64,000 nt of DNA from Natronorubrum sulfidifaciens JCM 14089 (GCF_000337735.1 NZ_AOHX01000058.1:5699-69698), one strand, 5' to 3'; numbered from the stretch's first letter, positions 10,338 to 19,915 are shown. Program-made: numbers and translations. The notes: generated by a model not told the origin, from the letters alone.

Positions 10338-10802
10338 TCACTGTTCTTGTGTCGGCACCTTCTCACCGCGACGGCCGGACAGCGTCTCGATGTCGATTTC
10401 GTACCACGATTTGTCGAACGTCTCGTCGTCCATCCAGCGGATATCGCCCGCAGCGTCGTCGGCACGACCGAAAAACAGGGCGGCAACCCGACTCGAGACT
10501 TTTTCCGATGGGATGTGATGGATCGTCCCAGTCACGATGACACTCGCCCATGTCGATGTGTCTTGGAAGGCGTACGTCGAGAACGTTACCTCTTCGCTCG
10601 TTGAGACGAACTGCTCTTTCTTGCTCGAGTCAGTCGAGACGAACTCCATCACGATTCGATCATAGCCTTCATCGTAGCCATACGAGATCGGCAGTCCGTA
10701 CGCACGGTTGTCGTTCGCCAGACAGAGCGTTCCATGTCCTTGCTGTTCGAGAAACGCGGTCGCTTCAGCAGTTGACAGCGAGTAACCGATTTGGTCGTGC
10801 AT
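10338..10802 (-). CDS. Pyridoxamine 5'-phosphate oxidase-like FMN-binding protein
   Basis: The 154-residue protein resembles the haloarchaeal PNPOx-like split-barrel flavoproteins (Pyridox_ox_2/nitroimidazole-resistance type). It begins with a helix and HGTLCLANDNRAYGLPISYGYD, the usual opening strand pair, followed by IVMEFVSTDSSKKEQF, where conserved basic and small residues bind FMN phosphate, and later SVIVTGTIHHIP. Length and layout fit the family. The exact substrate (vitamer, F420 or other) cannot be read from sequence. The start is ATG 10802; it appears to be a single-gene unit. Confidence 0.85.
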   Translation of the reverse strand: MHDQIGYSLSTAEATAFLEQQGHGTLCLANDNRAYGLPISYGYDEGYDRIVMEFVSTDSSKKEQFVSTSEEVTFSTYAFQDTSTWASVIVTGTIHHIPSEKVSSRVAALFFGRADDAAGDIRWMDDETFDKSWYEIDIETLSGRRGEKVPTQEQ

Positions 10803-10834
10803 ACTACTAGCGTATCAGCAAGATAGATTGAATG

Positions 10835-11074
10835 TTACCCCGCGACGATGGCTTGTGCGGCTTTCGAGTGCAGTTCACCGAACACCGGCCACTTGCGTTT
10901 CCACTCGGGGAGTTTGTTGTTCTGATCGTACTCAGACGGTTTGTCGTCCTCTGGGCTGTTCTCGTAGTCCCAGCGGACGTGGTTGTAGAGTTGGCGATGA
11001 ACGTCGAGTTGGTGTTCCAGCCACTCCGCTACCTCTTGTGTCGGGTAGGCGTGGTAGCGGTGACTGTACTCCAT
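10835..11074 (-). pseudogene. Truncated IS200/IS605-family TnpB (OrfB) N-terminal fragment
   Basis: The frame encodes 79 residues matching the start of haloarchaeal IS1341-type TnpB: MEYSHRYHAYPTQEV, then LDVHRQLYNHVRWDYE, and WPVFGELHSKAAQA. Full TnpB proteins have about 400 residues with RuvC D, E and D residues and a zinc ribbon. All of those are missing here, because the frame stops right after SKAAQAIVAG. The remnant is almost certainly inactive. It stops close to the PNPOx-like gene, so the rest of the element was probably deleted. Confidence 0.85.
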
Positions 11075-11203
11075 CGCTGTCTCTTTGTTTTAGACGTGTC
11101 TACTTACTGATTTGTGTCACTGGTTGTCGGCTTCATCCCCAACCACGGTGATGCTGTCGGTGCAGCGAACCACATCCACAAACGACCGCCGATTCACTCT
11201 CAA

Positions 11204-11221
11204 AACGAGGATTTAAGTCCT
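11204..11221. other. Small hairpin upstream of the TnpB remnant
   Basis: GAGGA and TCCTC face each other across TTTAAG at about 11206-11221. It may belong to the left end of the decayed insertion sequence or to an unrelated leader. The rest of 11075-11297 shows nothing recognisable. Confidence 0.3.
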
Positions 11222-11297
11222 CAAGTTAGTAATCGACACTATTCAACTCCCTGTTGAGTTATGATGCGACCCAACTGCATGACCGCTACTGACGAAC

Positions 11298-13049
11298 ATG
11301 GCTGACGAGACGCCCGCATTCGAGGGTGAACACGCCAACAAAGGGACCGACAGGGAAGAGAGTATAACAACGGAATCGACCATGTCCGAGTCGATTCCCG
11401 ACGGCACGACAACCGACGCGATCGATGATGTTCTCGCATCGGCACGGACTCACTCGAGGCCGCTGTTCGAGGACGACCCGCTCGAGCCACCCCGTGAGCC
11501 GACAATCGACGAGACGTTTTTCGAGTTCGACTCCCTCGAGCGATACCGCTGTGAGGAGTGGACGTGGGTCAACGAGCCCTATGCCTACCTTGCGACTGTC
11601 TTCGACAGTTCGACGGATGAGCCTCGTCTCTGGATCGTCGAACCACACCTCGATCAGTTCGAACAGTACGTTCGTGACGACCTCGAGGAGACGCTCCGAC
11701 GCGAACTACTGTACGCCGATGAGACCGGTAAACGGCCGTCTCAGCAGGTTTTTGACGAGCAAGCAAGAGACGTAATCCAGAGACAAGCCACGACAGTCTC
11801 CGAGACATCACTACACAAAATCCTCTACTATCTGCGTCGGGACTTCATTGGCTACGGGACGATCGACCCGCTGATGCGTGCTGAAGCAGTCGAGGACATC
11901 TCGTGTAGCGGCGCGGAGATCCCGCTGTACGTCTATCATCGCGAACACGGAAACGTGGCGACGAACCGTCGACTCGGCGCAGAGCAGCTCGATTCGTACG
12001 TCTTGCGACTCGCCCAACGAGCCGGCAAACATCTCTCGGTGTCGACTCCGCTCGTCGACGCAAGTCTTCCGGACGGCTCTCGTGTGCAGGCAACGCTGGG
12101 TGGAGACGTGACGACACGGGGATCGAACTTCACGATCCGGAACTTTACGGATACGCCGTTTACCCCGGTCGAATTGATCGACGTCGGTACGTTCAGTGTC
12201 GAGCAGATGGCCTTTTTCTGGTTTGCCGTCCAGAACAATCGCTCGCTGTTATTCGCCGGGGCGACGGGGTCTGGAAAGACGACGAGCATGAACTCGATGT
12301 CGTTTTTCATCCCACCGCAGAGCAAGGTCGTCTCCATCGAAGACACGCCCGAACTGTCGTTACCACACGACAACTGGATTCAAAGCGTCTCGCGAGAGCC
12401 AACGGGCGATCAGGGACGCGGCGAAGTGTCGATGTATAACCTCCTGAACTCGAGTCTGCGACAGCGACCCGAATACATCCTTGTCGGTGAGATTCGAACG
12501 GACCCGCGGGTCGCATCGACGTTTTTTCAGGCGATTTCGACCGGCCACACGGCGTATACGACGTTTCACGCGAACTCAATTCAGGGGCTGTTGAGTCGGA
12601 TGCAAAACGAGCCACTTGGCGTTCCCGGACAGATGCTCGCCGAACTCGACCTCGTCTCGATTCAGAAACAGGTCCGCGTCGACGGGCACCCGGTCCGTCG
12701 AAACGACGAAATCGTCGAGATCATCTCCCGAAACGACGACCCGGGAACGCTACAGACCCGTGCGGTTTTCGAACGCGACCCAGCTGCCGACCGGTTCGAC
12801 CGGGCACGAACGTCACGAACACTCGAGGACATCCGTGAGGAACGTGGCTGGTCGTCGAACCGCGTCGAGACTGAACTTCGGCGGCGTCGAGAGATCCTCG
12901 AGTATCTGCTCGCAAACGACCTCGATGACTACGACACGGTCGTCAAAGCAACGACGATGTTCGCGCGCCAGCCGGATGCCGTTGTTGACCTCGTTCACGA
13001 TGACGCCCTCGAGACCAGACTTCGTGAGGCGATGGAGGAGCCGACGTGA
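11298..13049 (+). CDS. Type II/IV secretion system ATPase (PilB/TadA-like, archaeal pilus assembly)
   Basis: The 583-residue protein is a hexameric secretion-superfamily ATPase that would power assembly of an archaeal type IV pilus-like structure at the inner face of the membrane. An acidic N-terminal region precedes the conserved core. Walker A is GATGSGKTT (about residue 320), followed by the Asp box SIEDTPELSLPH, Walker B EYILVGEIRTD, and the His box STGHTAYTTFHANS. It overlaps the next gene by four bases (GTGA), so the two are translationally coupled. A second in-frame ATG at 11382 is possible. FlaI-type archaellum ATPases are related, but the absence of other archaellum genes favours a Pil/adhesive pilus role. 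Confidence 0.93.
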   Translation: MADETPAFEGEHANKGTDREESITTESTMSESIPDGTTTDAIDDVLASARTHSRPLFEDDPLEPPREPTIDETFFEFDSLERYRCEEWTWVNEPYAYLATVFDSSTDEPRLWIVEPHLDQFEQYVRDDLEETLRRELLYADETGKRPSQQVFDEQARDVIQRQATTVSETSLHKILYYLRRDFIGYGTIDPLMRAEAVEDISCSGAEIPLYVYHREHGNVATNRRLGAEQLDSYVLRLAQRAGKHLSVSTPLVDASLPDGSRVQATLGGDVTTRGSNFTIRNFTDTPFTPVELIDVGTFSVEQMAFFWFAVQNNRSLLFAGATGSGKTTSMNSMSFFIPPQSKVVSIEDTPELSLPHDNWIQSVSREPTGDQGRGEVSMYNLLNSSLRQRPEYILVGEIRTDPRVASTFFQAISTGHTAYTTFHANSIQGLLSRMQNEPLGVPGQMLAELDLVSIQKQVRVDGHPVRRNDEIVEIISRNDDPGTLQTRAVFERDPAADRFDRARTSRTLEDIREERGWSSNRVETELRRRREILEYLLANDLDDYDTVVKATTMFARQPDAVVDLVHDDALETRLREAMEEPT

Positions 13050-15094
13050 ACGGGGACACGCGGCGTGTCGACGACGCGCGAGCGCTCGACGGGGGCGCTG
13101 GCGATGACGATCCGAACGGCGTCGACAACGAGTCAACGGCAGCCGAACAACGACAGGCCGCGTTCAGCAACGACCACAGCCGGTTGCGTTCGTGGTTCGA
13201 ACGCCATTCGGAACGGTACACTGGATTGAAACGGCGGCTCGCACAGGCCCGGCTTTCAACGGCCGTCGATGCGTACCTCGCGCAGAGTGCCGTGGCGAGT
13301 CTGAAAGCCGCTCTCGGCGGCGCAGTGCTCGTTAGTATTGTCCTCGCTGTTGTGAGCCTCGCTGACGTTTCCAATCAGCTACTCGAGGCGGCAAGCCTTA
13401 CGTCGGTGAACACAGCAGCACTCGCCATCAGCTCCGTCTCAACCGGAGCACTCGCCTGTGGTGGTGCGGTGTGGGGATTTCGGGTTCATTACCAGCCACG
13501 TCGCCTCGTCGCAGCGCGTCGAAGCGAAATCGACCTCGGACTGCCTTCCGCGATCACGTTTCTGTACGCCATGACCGGCGGCGGCGTCGATATCATCACC
13601 GCGATTCGGTCGCTGGCGGACGAAGAAGAAGTGTATGGAGAGATTGCAGCAGAGTTCAGCCAGATCGGTCGTGAGATGGATCTCCTCGGTGCCGACTTCC
13701 AGACTGCGCTTGCCCGAACAAGCGATCGAACGCCGAGCGAGAACCTCCAACAGTTTCTGGACAACGTCCTCGGCGTCCTAGAGTCGGGTGGCGATGTCAG
13801 TCGGTTTCTCGAGGACGAAATCGACGAACAGGCCGAACTTGCCCTCCAGCAACAGGAGGCGTTTATCGAACGGCTCGGCTTACTGAGCGAGGTGTTCATC
13901 GCCGCGTTCGTCGCCGGGCCGTTGTTTCTGATTATCACGCTGTTAGTTATCGGACTGCTCGGCGGGGTCAGCGTCCTCGAAATCGTCGTTGTGATCTATG
14001 TCGTCTTGCCGTTGTGTGCGGCTGGATTCTTCCTGCTGGTCGATCTGGTCGCCCAACCACAGCAGCTGACCCCGTCGGTGTCGAGTGACACATCGCGGCG
14101 ACCGAACGGCCACAATGAGGCCGGGCCGGTCACAACCGATTCGTCGCTGGATGACGACCCCCGATATCAGGCGTACCAACGAACCCGCCTCCAGACGAGA
14201 GTTCGTACGCGACTTTCGAACGCAGCCGAATACGTCATCCGACAGCCGGCCTACGGGTTTGCCCTGACAGCGCCACTCGGGGCTCTTTTCGCGGCCGGTG
14301 TCGTCCTCGCCGGCGTGGTTCAGCCAACGGCCACCGAAATCGTTGCCCGACCAGTGTGGACGACGATCTGGCTGGCTCTTCTCCCCGGCCTCATCACAAC
14401 CGTTCCCGTCTCGTTGCTGTACGAACGCAATCGACGACGTGAGCGCGCCGTCATCGATCAGTTCCCGGACGTTCTGGAGACGCTGGCGAACGCAAACCGG
14501 ATGGGCGTCCCCCTCACCGCCGCGTTCGAACAGGTCTCGAGTGCGGGTACTGGGCCGATCCGAAACGAGCTCACGACGGTTCGAAACGATATCGTCTGGA
14601 ACCAAGACCCCTCGACGGCGTTCCGTCGCCTCGCTGATCGGCTGCCGATCCCTCGAGTCGCGCCGACGTTGACGATCGTCGCCGAGGGCAATCGGATCAG
14701 TAGCGAACTGTACGAAGTCCTCGAAATCGCAGGCAAGGAGCTACGGATTTACGCACGCCAAGAGTCGGCCCGGCGGAACGAAGTCAGCCCATATCTGGCG
14801 ATCGTGTTCATCGGATCGTTCGTCTACCTGTTCGTTATTGTTGTCTTGAACGCGAGCTTTCTTGGACCGATGGCTGAGACCGCTGTTCCGGACACGGACC
14901 AAGAATCAATGGCGCCGGCAGCGCTCTCGATCGACGTCGACGTGTATCGAACAGTCTTCTTTCATTCGGCACTGATTCAGGGGATCGTGGCCGGGCTGAT
15001 CGGTGGCAAACTCACCGAGAACAGCCTTCTGAGCGGTCTGAAGTACGCGATCGCGCTGACGGTACTCATCACCGGGGTGTTTCTCATCGTATGA
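13046..15094 (+). CDS. Type II secretion system F-family membrane platform protein (PilC/TadC-like)
   Basis: The 682-residue polytopic protein begins with GTG overlapping the ATPase stop. It contains two T2SF domains. The first (about residues 165-260) includes LPSAITFLYAMTGGGVDIITAI and a helical cytoplasmic segment ending in LEDEIDEQAELALQQQEAF, followed by membrane helices. The second (about 475-570) includes DQFPDVLETLANANRMGVPL and RLADRLPIPRVAPTLTIVAEG. Several strongly hydrophobic helices anchor both halves. This is the usual double-length archaeal PilC, the platform on which the PilB hexamer acts. It ends in ATGA shared with the next gene. Confidence 0.92.
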   Translation: MNGDTRRVDDARALDGGAGDDDPNGVDNESTAAEQRQAAFSNDHSRLRSWFERHSERYTGLKRRLAQARLSTAVDAYLAQSAVASLKAALGGAVLVSIVLAVVSLADVSNQLLEAASLTSVNTAALAISSVSTGALACGGAVWGFRVHYQPRRLVAARRSEIDLGLPSAITFLYAMTGGGVDIITAIRSLADEEEVYGEIAAEFSQIGREMDLLGADFQTALARTSDRTPSENLQQFLDNVLGVLESGGDVSRFLEDEIDEQAELALQQQEAFIERLGLLSEVFIAAFVAGPLFLIITLLVIGLLGGVSVLEIVVVIYVVLPLCAAGFFLLVDLVAQPQQLTPSVSSDTSRRPNGHNEAGPVTTDSSLDDDPRYQAYQRTRLQTRVRTRLSNAAEYVIRQPAYGFALTAPLGALFAAGVVLAGVVQPTATEIVARPVWTTIWLALLPGLITTVPVSLLYERNRRRERAVIDQFPDVLETLANANRMGVPLTAAFEQVSSAGTGPIRNELTTVRNDIVWNQDPSTAFRRLADRLPIPRVAPTLTIVAEGNRISSELYEVLEIAGKELRIYARQESARRNEVSPYLAIVFIGSFVYLFVIVVLNASFLGPMAETAVPDTDQESMAPAALSIDVDVYRTVFFHSALIQGIVAGLIGGKLTENSLLSGLKYAIALTVLITGVFLIV

Positions 15095-16659
15095 CCTTCC
15101 ACAACGGGTTCGACGCCCGTGCCGTCTCGCCGCTCATCGGCGCGATTCTCTTACTCGCGATTCTCGTGGCCTTACTCGGTCTGTTACAGCTCAATGCGGT
15201 GCCCGCTCTGACGAGTCAGACGGAGTTCGAGCACAACCAGCACGTCCAGGGCGAACTGAAAGACCTCACGGCGGGCCTCGAGCGAACAGCGACGACCGGA
15301 ACAGGCGAGTCCGTCGCGATCACTCCCGGCGTGCGCTACCCGTCTCGAGTGGTACTAGTGAATCCACCGCCGGCATCCGGGACCATCGAAACGGCGTCGG
15401 CGAGCCCCATTACTATCGACGGTGCCCACGCGAACGGTGCAACGGGCGACTACTGGGACGGCGACACGAAGTCGATCTCGACGCGCTCACTCGTCTACGA
15501 GCCTCGCTACAACGAGTACGACAACGCCCCGGCGACGGTAGTTGAACTGGGCGCGCTGTACAACCGAGTCGACGACACGACGATCGTAACCGAAGACCGC
15601 GGTGTCATCGACGGCCGAACACTCTCACTGACGACCGTTGCGGGCGAGTACCGCCACACCGGCGTCGATCGAACGCTCGTCGATCTCACTCCCTCGAGCG
15701 CCGAGACTAGAACGGTCACCGTCACCGACCGCGAGGACCCAATCACGCTGACGCTCCCGACCGACCTCGACGAATCCGAATGGGAGTCACTGCTCGAGTC
15801 CGAGCACGATCCGAACGGCGATCCGGACAACGACCGCTACGTCACCGACTACAGCTGTGCGAACGAGACGCCCGGGCCGTGTGGTGAACTCACTGTGACG
15901 TTACAGTCAGACGTGACCTACGACCTCCAGCTCGCTCAGGTTGGCGTGGGCCACAGCTCGGTGACACAGACGCCGACGTACCTCACCGACGTCGCGGGCA
16001 ACGAGACGAGCGTCCGCGCGGGAACCCAGCAACGACTCGTCACCGAAGCCCGAGACGAACTCGACAATCCGGTTAGTGGTGTCTCAGTCACCGCCGATGT
16101 CGTCTCCGGTCCCGGAACGATCCGAGCGACCGAGCAACGCTCGGATACCGACGGTCGGACGGCCTTCGTCTACGACGCACCCGAGACTGTCGACGGCGTC
16201 GAATCGGTCACTGTCGAAGCGACGTTCGAAGATGGTGCTGCCGAGCAAACGGTGACGTTTGAGCTTCGTGTCTGGGGTGAGTCGACAGGAGACGGATCAG
16301 ATGATCTACCTGATGAGTCGGAACCAGATGATCCATCTGAACGGGACGGTCCGACAATACAGATCACGAACGTCGACGATCAGAGCAATCCAGTGTTCGA
16401 CCGCTACGAGGTGACAGCCGAGATGGACAGCACCGAGGCCGACCTCTCACACGTCGAGTTCGAACTCATCGATTCGACAACCGGCGACGTCCTCGTGACA
16501 GTGACCGATTCGACGATCTCTGGCACCAGTGCGACGGTCACACAACGACTCGAGCGACGGTCTGAGTCAGAACCCAGTACCGAGTATCGAATCAACGCGA
16601 TCGTCTACACAACTGATGGCACGAGTGCCGTCGACGAGTGGATCCCTGACTCGACCTGA
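15091..16659 (+). CDS. Large pilin-like surface protein with type IV pilin N-terminus and Ig-like domain
   Basis: The 522-residue product begins MTFHNGFDARAVSPLIGAIL. The ARAVSPLIGAILLLAILVALLG segment is the haloarchaeal type IV pilin-like leader and hydrophobic H domain, probably recognised by the prepilin peptidase PibD. The body is acidic and Thr/Ser-rich. An invasin/Big_1-like Ig fold is visible at about residues 305-395 (AGTQQRLVTEARDELDNPVSGV...GRTAFVYD). An acidic linker GDGSDDLPDESEPDDPSE leads to a last beta domain. At over 500 residues it is far larger than major pilins (about 100-200), so it may be a tip adhesin or a pseudopilin-anchored surface protein. Its ATG overlaps the upstream stop by four bases, making it the third gene of the pilus operon. 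Confidence 0.85.
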   Translation: MTFHNGFDARAVSPLIGAILLLAILVALLGLLQLNAVPALTSQTEFEHNQHVQGELKDLTAGLERTATTGTGESVAITPGVRYPSRVVLVNPPPASGTIETASASPITIDGAHANGATGDYWDGDTKSISTRSLVYEPRYNEYDNAPATVVELGALYNRVDDTTIVTEDRGVIDGRTLSLTTVAGEYRHTGVDRTLVDLTPSSAETRTVTVTDREDPITLTLPTDLDESEWESLLESEHDPNGDPDNDRYVTDYSCANETPGPCGELTVTLQSDVTYDLQLAQVGVGHSSVTQTPTYLTDVAGNETSVRAGTQQRLVTEARDELDNPVSGVSVTADVVSGPGTIRATEQRSDTDGRTAFVYDAPETVDGVESVTVEATFEDGAAEQTVTFELRVWGESTGDGSDDLPDESEPDDPSERDGPTIQITNVDDQSNPVFDRYEVTAEMDSTEADLSHVEFELIDSTTGDVLVTVTDSTISGTSATVTQRLERRSESEPSTEYRINAIVYTTDGTSAVDEWIPDST

Positions 16660-16692
16660 ACGGTCAGCCTAACAAAAAACCTATTAAGATTG

Positions 16693-16700
16693 TTATATAT
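16693..16700 (+). promoter_or_regulatory. TATA-like box upstream of the transducer gene
   Basis: TTATATAT sits in an AT-rich stretch (16680-16712) between the pilus operon and the transducer gene. Its distance to the ATG (about 130 bases) implies a leader of about 100 bases if used. Confidence 0.45.
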
Positions 16701-16827
16701 TGTATAGCATAATGTTCGAGCAAACGCGACTGTGGACACTCGATGTGAGGGGCGACGCGCGTCCGACCCCGCTCTGGAAGGCAACGGAGGTCGTTCCGTC
16801 TCGTGGCTGTGATCGTGGGGTATCTGT

Positions 16828-18345
16828 ATGGACGTCTCTCTGATCGTCTCGCTGCTCATCGTTTCGGGCGCGCTCGTCATGGTCGGCTCGCTCGTCCATA
16901 CGCGAACGCTGTTGGAACACCTCGATGAGACGACGTACCAACGGCGCTGGCGTGGCCTGTTCGCGCTGATGGCGTTTTTCTTGGTCGGATACGCCGCAGC
17001 CATCTGGGTATCAACCAGCGGGTATGAGGTCGTTTTCCAGTTGCTTACTGGGCTCGTGTTCCTGTTCGGTGCGCTGTTTGTCTTTCTCGTGGTCAACACT
17101 GGACTCCTCACGATCAACGACCTACAGGACAAACGTGAATCACTGCAGACCGAAATGGAAGCGACAGAGCGTGCGCGCAACGACGCCGTTCGCTTGCAAG
17201 AGGAGACGGAACGACTCAACACCCACCTCGAGGAGCAAGCCGACGAGTACGCCGACGTCATGCAGGCGTGTGCGGCCGGTGATCTGACCCGTCGGATGGA
17301 CCCCGAATGTGAAAACGACGCAATGGGCGAGATCGCAACCGAATTCAACGAGATGGTTTCGACGATCGAGTCGACCGTCGACCAACTCAAGCGCTTTTCG
17401 GACGATGTCGCCGTTGCCTCCGAGCAAGCGACGGCCAGTTCCGAGGACGTTCGATCGGCCTCGGAGCAAGTCACCGAGTCCATTCAGACGATCGCCGACG
17501 GCACAGAGAAACAACACGAGCGCCTGCAGTCGGTCGACCACGAGATCGGCGGACTCTCGAGTACGATCGAGGAAATCGCGTCGTCGTCGAATCGAGTTGC
17601 AGATATGGCTGAGCGAACGGCCGAAACGAGCGACGATGGCTACGAGAAAGCCCAGTCGACAATTGACGGAATGAACGAGATCGACGCCGAATCCGAGCGG
17701 GCCCTCGAGGAAATCGAACGACTCCAGTCCGAAATCGACCAGATCGACGAACTGGTCGAGGTCATCACGGCAGTCGCAGAACAGACGAATATGCTGGCAC
17801 TCAACGCCAATATCGAGGTCGCCAGATCGTCCGAGACCGGCGGTGACGGCTTCGGAGCGGTTGCAAAGGAGGTCAAAGACCTCGCTGCTGAGACCAAAGA
17901 CGCCGCTACGGACATCGAACAACTCATCGAGAACGTGAAAGGGCAGACGGACCGGGCGGCTGCCCGTGTTCGGGCGACTCGCGAGACGATCGACGACCAC
18001 TGTGAGTCGGTCGAGCACGTCGCGACAGCCCTCGAAACGATTGCAGCGGACGCACGAACCACGAACAACGGCGTACAGGACATTTCTGCGGCGACCGAAC
18101 AGCAGGCTGCCTCGACCCAACAGGTCGTCGCGATGGTTGATGAGGCGACCGCGATTTCGGAGACGACGACCACCGAGGCCGGAACCGTCGCCGCTGCCGC
18201 CGAAGAGCAGACGGGTGCGCTCTCGGAAATGTCACAGACCATCAGCAACCTCGCCCAACAGGCGTCACTGCTCTCGGACGAACTCGAGACGTTTGCGACT
18301 GACACCACAACAACTCCGCCATTGAACGCGATCACCAAATCCTGA
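16828..18345 (+). CDS. Membrane-anchored methyl-accepting chemotaxis-type transducer (Htr)
   Basis: The 505-residue transducer has three hydrophobic helices in the first about 95 residues with little extracellular loop. A HAMP-like segment follows (VMQACAAGDLTRRMDPECENDAMGEIATEFNEM) and then a long MCP signalling coiled coil. The hairpin tip that contacts CheA/CheW is recognisable as VITAVAEQTNMLALNANIEVAR with GFGAVAKEVKDLA just after it. Gln/Glu pairs along the coil could be methylated or deamidated. With no sensing domain it may detect membrane state or signal through a partner protein. It follows the pilus operon on the same strand but seems to have its own promoter. Confidence 0.93.
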   Translation: MDVSLIVSLLIVSGALVMVGSLVHTRTLLEHLDETTYQRRWRGLFALMAFFLVGYAAAIWVSTSGYEVVFQLLTGLVFLFGALFVFLVVNTGLLTINDLQDKRESLQTEMEATERARNDAVRLQEETERLNTHLEEQADEYADVMQACAAGDLTRRMDPECENDAMGEIATEFNEMVSTIESTVDQLKRFSDDVAVASEQATASSEDVRSASEQVTESIQTIADGTEKQHERLQSVDHEIGGLSSTIEEIASSSNRVADMAERTAETSDDGYEKAQSTIDGMNEIDAESERALEEIERLQSEIDQIDELVEVITAVAEQTNMLALNANIEVARSSETGGDGFGAVAKEVKDLAAETKDAATDIEQLIENVKGQTDRAAARVRATRETIDDHCESVEHVATALETIAADARTTNNGVQDISAATEQQAASTQQVVAMVDEATAISETTTTEAGTVAAAAEEQTGALSEMSQTISNLAQQASLLSDELETFATDTTTTPPLNAITKS

Positions 18346-18349
18346 AGTG

Positions 18350-18378
18350 GGCGTCTTTTGACCGTCAGACGCCTTTCT
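18350..18378 (+). terminator. Hairpin plus T-rich tail after the transducer gene
   Basis: GGCGTC (18350-18355) pairs with GACGCC (18368-18373), followed by TTTCTGT, four bases after the transducer stop codon. Archaeal termination depends mainly on the U-tract, so the hairpin's role is uncertain. Confidence 0.45.
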
Positions 18379-18497
18379 GTAGGGTTTCGCTCTCGAGGCG
18401 TCGACGGACACTTCGACGGTTGTCGAAAACCTGATCGAAAGAATATGAGTTATCTGTTTCGAGTACACTGGTCAAAATAGCTACCCGAAAAACAACA

Positions 18498-19838
18498 ATG
18501 TCTGGCAAATATGACCTCGTCATCGTCGGTGGCGGTATCAGTGGCGCGTCTCTGTTGTACACGACCGCCAAGTTCACCGATATCGACTCCATCGCGCTGA
18601 TCGAGAAAGAATCCGAGCTCGCAGCGATCAACTCCCACAGTACGAACAACTCCCAGACGCTCCACTTCGGAGATATCGAGACCAACTACACGCTCGAGAA
18701 GGCCGAAGAGGTCAAAGAGGGTGCAGAACTCCTCGCGGGGTATTTGGAGAACTACGACCCCGACCGAGAGATGCACTCGAAGCGCTCCAAGATGGTTCTC
18801 GGGGTCGGCGACGAAGAAGTCGCAGAACTCGAGGAGCGATATGAGGACGACGGTTTCGGCGACCTCTTCCCGAAACTCCGACCGATCGGCCGCGAGGAAA
18901 TCGGCGAACTCGAGCCCAAGGTCGTCGAGGGCCGCGATCCAACCAAGGAGATGCTCGCGCTGCAGACGCCCGACGGCTACGTCGTCGACTACGGTGAGAC
19001 GACGAAGTCGTTCATCGAGGAAGCAAGCGAAGAAGCAAACGTCGACGTCTACACCGGCACGACGGTCAAAGACATCACGCCAACGCTCGATGGCTACACG
19101 ATCGAGACCAGCCACGGACGATTCGACTCCGACGCCACCGTCGTCGCTGCCGGCTCGCACAGCCTGCAGATGGCCAAAGAACTCGGCTATGGACAGGACA
19201 AGGTCTTGCTCCCCATCGCCGGGAGCTTCTTCCTTGCGGACGACCTCCTGAACGGGAAGGTCTACACGCTCCAGATGAAGAAGTTGCCGTTCGCTGCGGT
19301 TCACGGCGACGCGGACGTCCACGACGCCAGTGTCACGCGGTTCGGACCGACCGCGAAACTCGTTCCGACTCTCGAGCGCGGCCGTATCTCGACAGTCAAA
19401 GACTTCTTCGACGTGTTCGGGCTGAACGCCGCGGCGTTCCTGAGTTACGCGAACATTCTCTCCGATCGCATCCTGCTTCCATACGTGCTCAAAAACCTCG
19501 TCTATGACCTGCCCGCGGCCGGCCCGAAGGCGTTCCTCCCGCACGTCCAGAAGGTCGTCCCGAGCGTCGAACTCGAGGACATCGAGCGCGCGAAAGGCTA
19601 CGGTGGAGTGCGTCCACAGATCGTCGACACGAAAAACAAGAGCCTCGATATGGGTGAGGCAAAGATCGTCGGCGAAGACATCATCTTCAACATCACGCCG
19701 TCGCCAGGCGCCTCGACGTGTCTCAAAAACGCCATGCGGGACACGCATACGCTGATCGACTTCCTCGGCGACGACTACGAGTTCGACGAAGCGGCGTTCC
19801 GCGAGGACACGATCGGCAACTTCCCGCGCGCCGAGTAA
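18498..19838 (+). CDS. FAD-dependent oxidoreductase of the malate:quinone oxidoreductase type
   Basis: The 446-residue protein has an N-terminal dinucleotide fold, DLVIVGGGISGASLLY, for FAD, followed by an acidic residue ending strand 2 (IALIEKES). The stretch INSHSTNNSQTLHFGDIETNYT aligns with the Mqo hallmark NNAGTGHA...ELNYT, keeping the double Asn, the His and NYT but with altered small residues between. The C-terminal GYGGVRPQIVD and SPGASTCLKNAMRD are the closing FAD-binding strands of this family. Mqo oxidises malate to oxaloacetate at the membrane and passes electrons to quinone. Because the hallmark is altered, another 2-hydroxyacid cannot be excluded. It is transcribed alone and converges on the PadR gene. 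Confidence 0.72.
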   Translation: MSGKYDLVIVGGGISGASLLYTTAKFTDIDSIALIEKESELAAINSHSTNNSQTLHFGDIETNYTLEKAEEVKEGAELLAGYLENYDPDREMHSKRSKMVLGVGDEEVAELEERYEDDGFGDLFPKLRPIGREEIGELEPKVVEGRDPTKEMLALQTPDGYVVDYGETTKSFIEEASEEANVDVYTGTTVKDITPTLDGYTIETSHGRFDSDATVVAAGSHSLQMAKELGYGQDKVLLPIAGSFFLADDLLNGKVYTLQMKKLPFAAVHGDADVHDASVTRFGPTAKLVPTLERGRISTVKDFFDVFGLNAAAFLSYANILSDRILLPYVLKNLVYDLPAAGPKAFLPHVQKVVPSVELEDIERAKGYGGVRPQIVDTKNKSLDMGEAKIVGEDIIFNITPSPGASTCLKNAMRDTHTLIDFLGDDYEFDEAAFREDTIGNFPRAE

Positions 19839-19915
19839 CGACTACGGGTTGCACACACTTTTTCATCGACGATCGATACCACGGTTTCTCCGATACTGTC
19901 GTTCAGTGGCCGTAC

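Noticed and set aside
18450-19748. 432-codon reverse frame opposite the Mqo-like gene
   Set aside because: It is antisense; no family motifs, and the forward product has intact FAD motifs.
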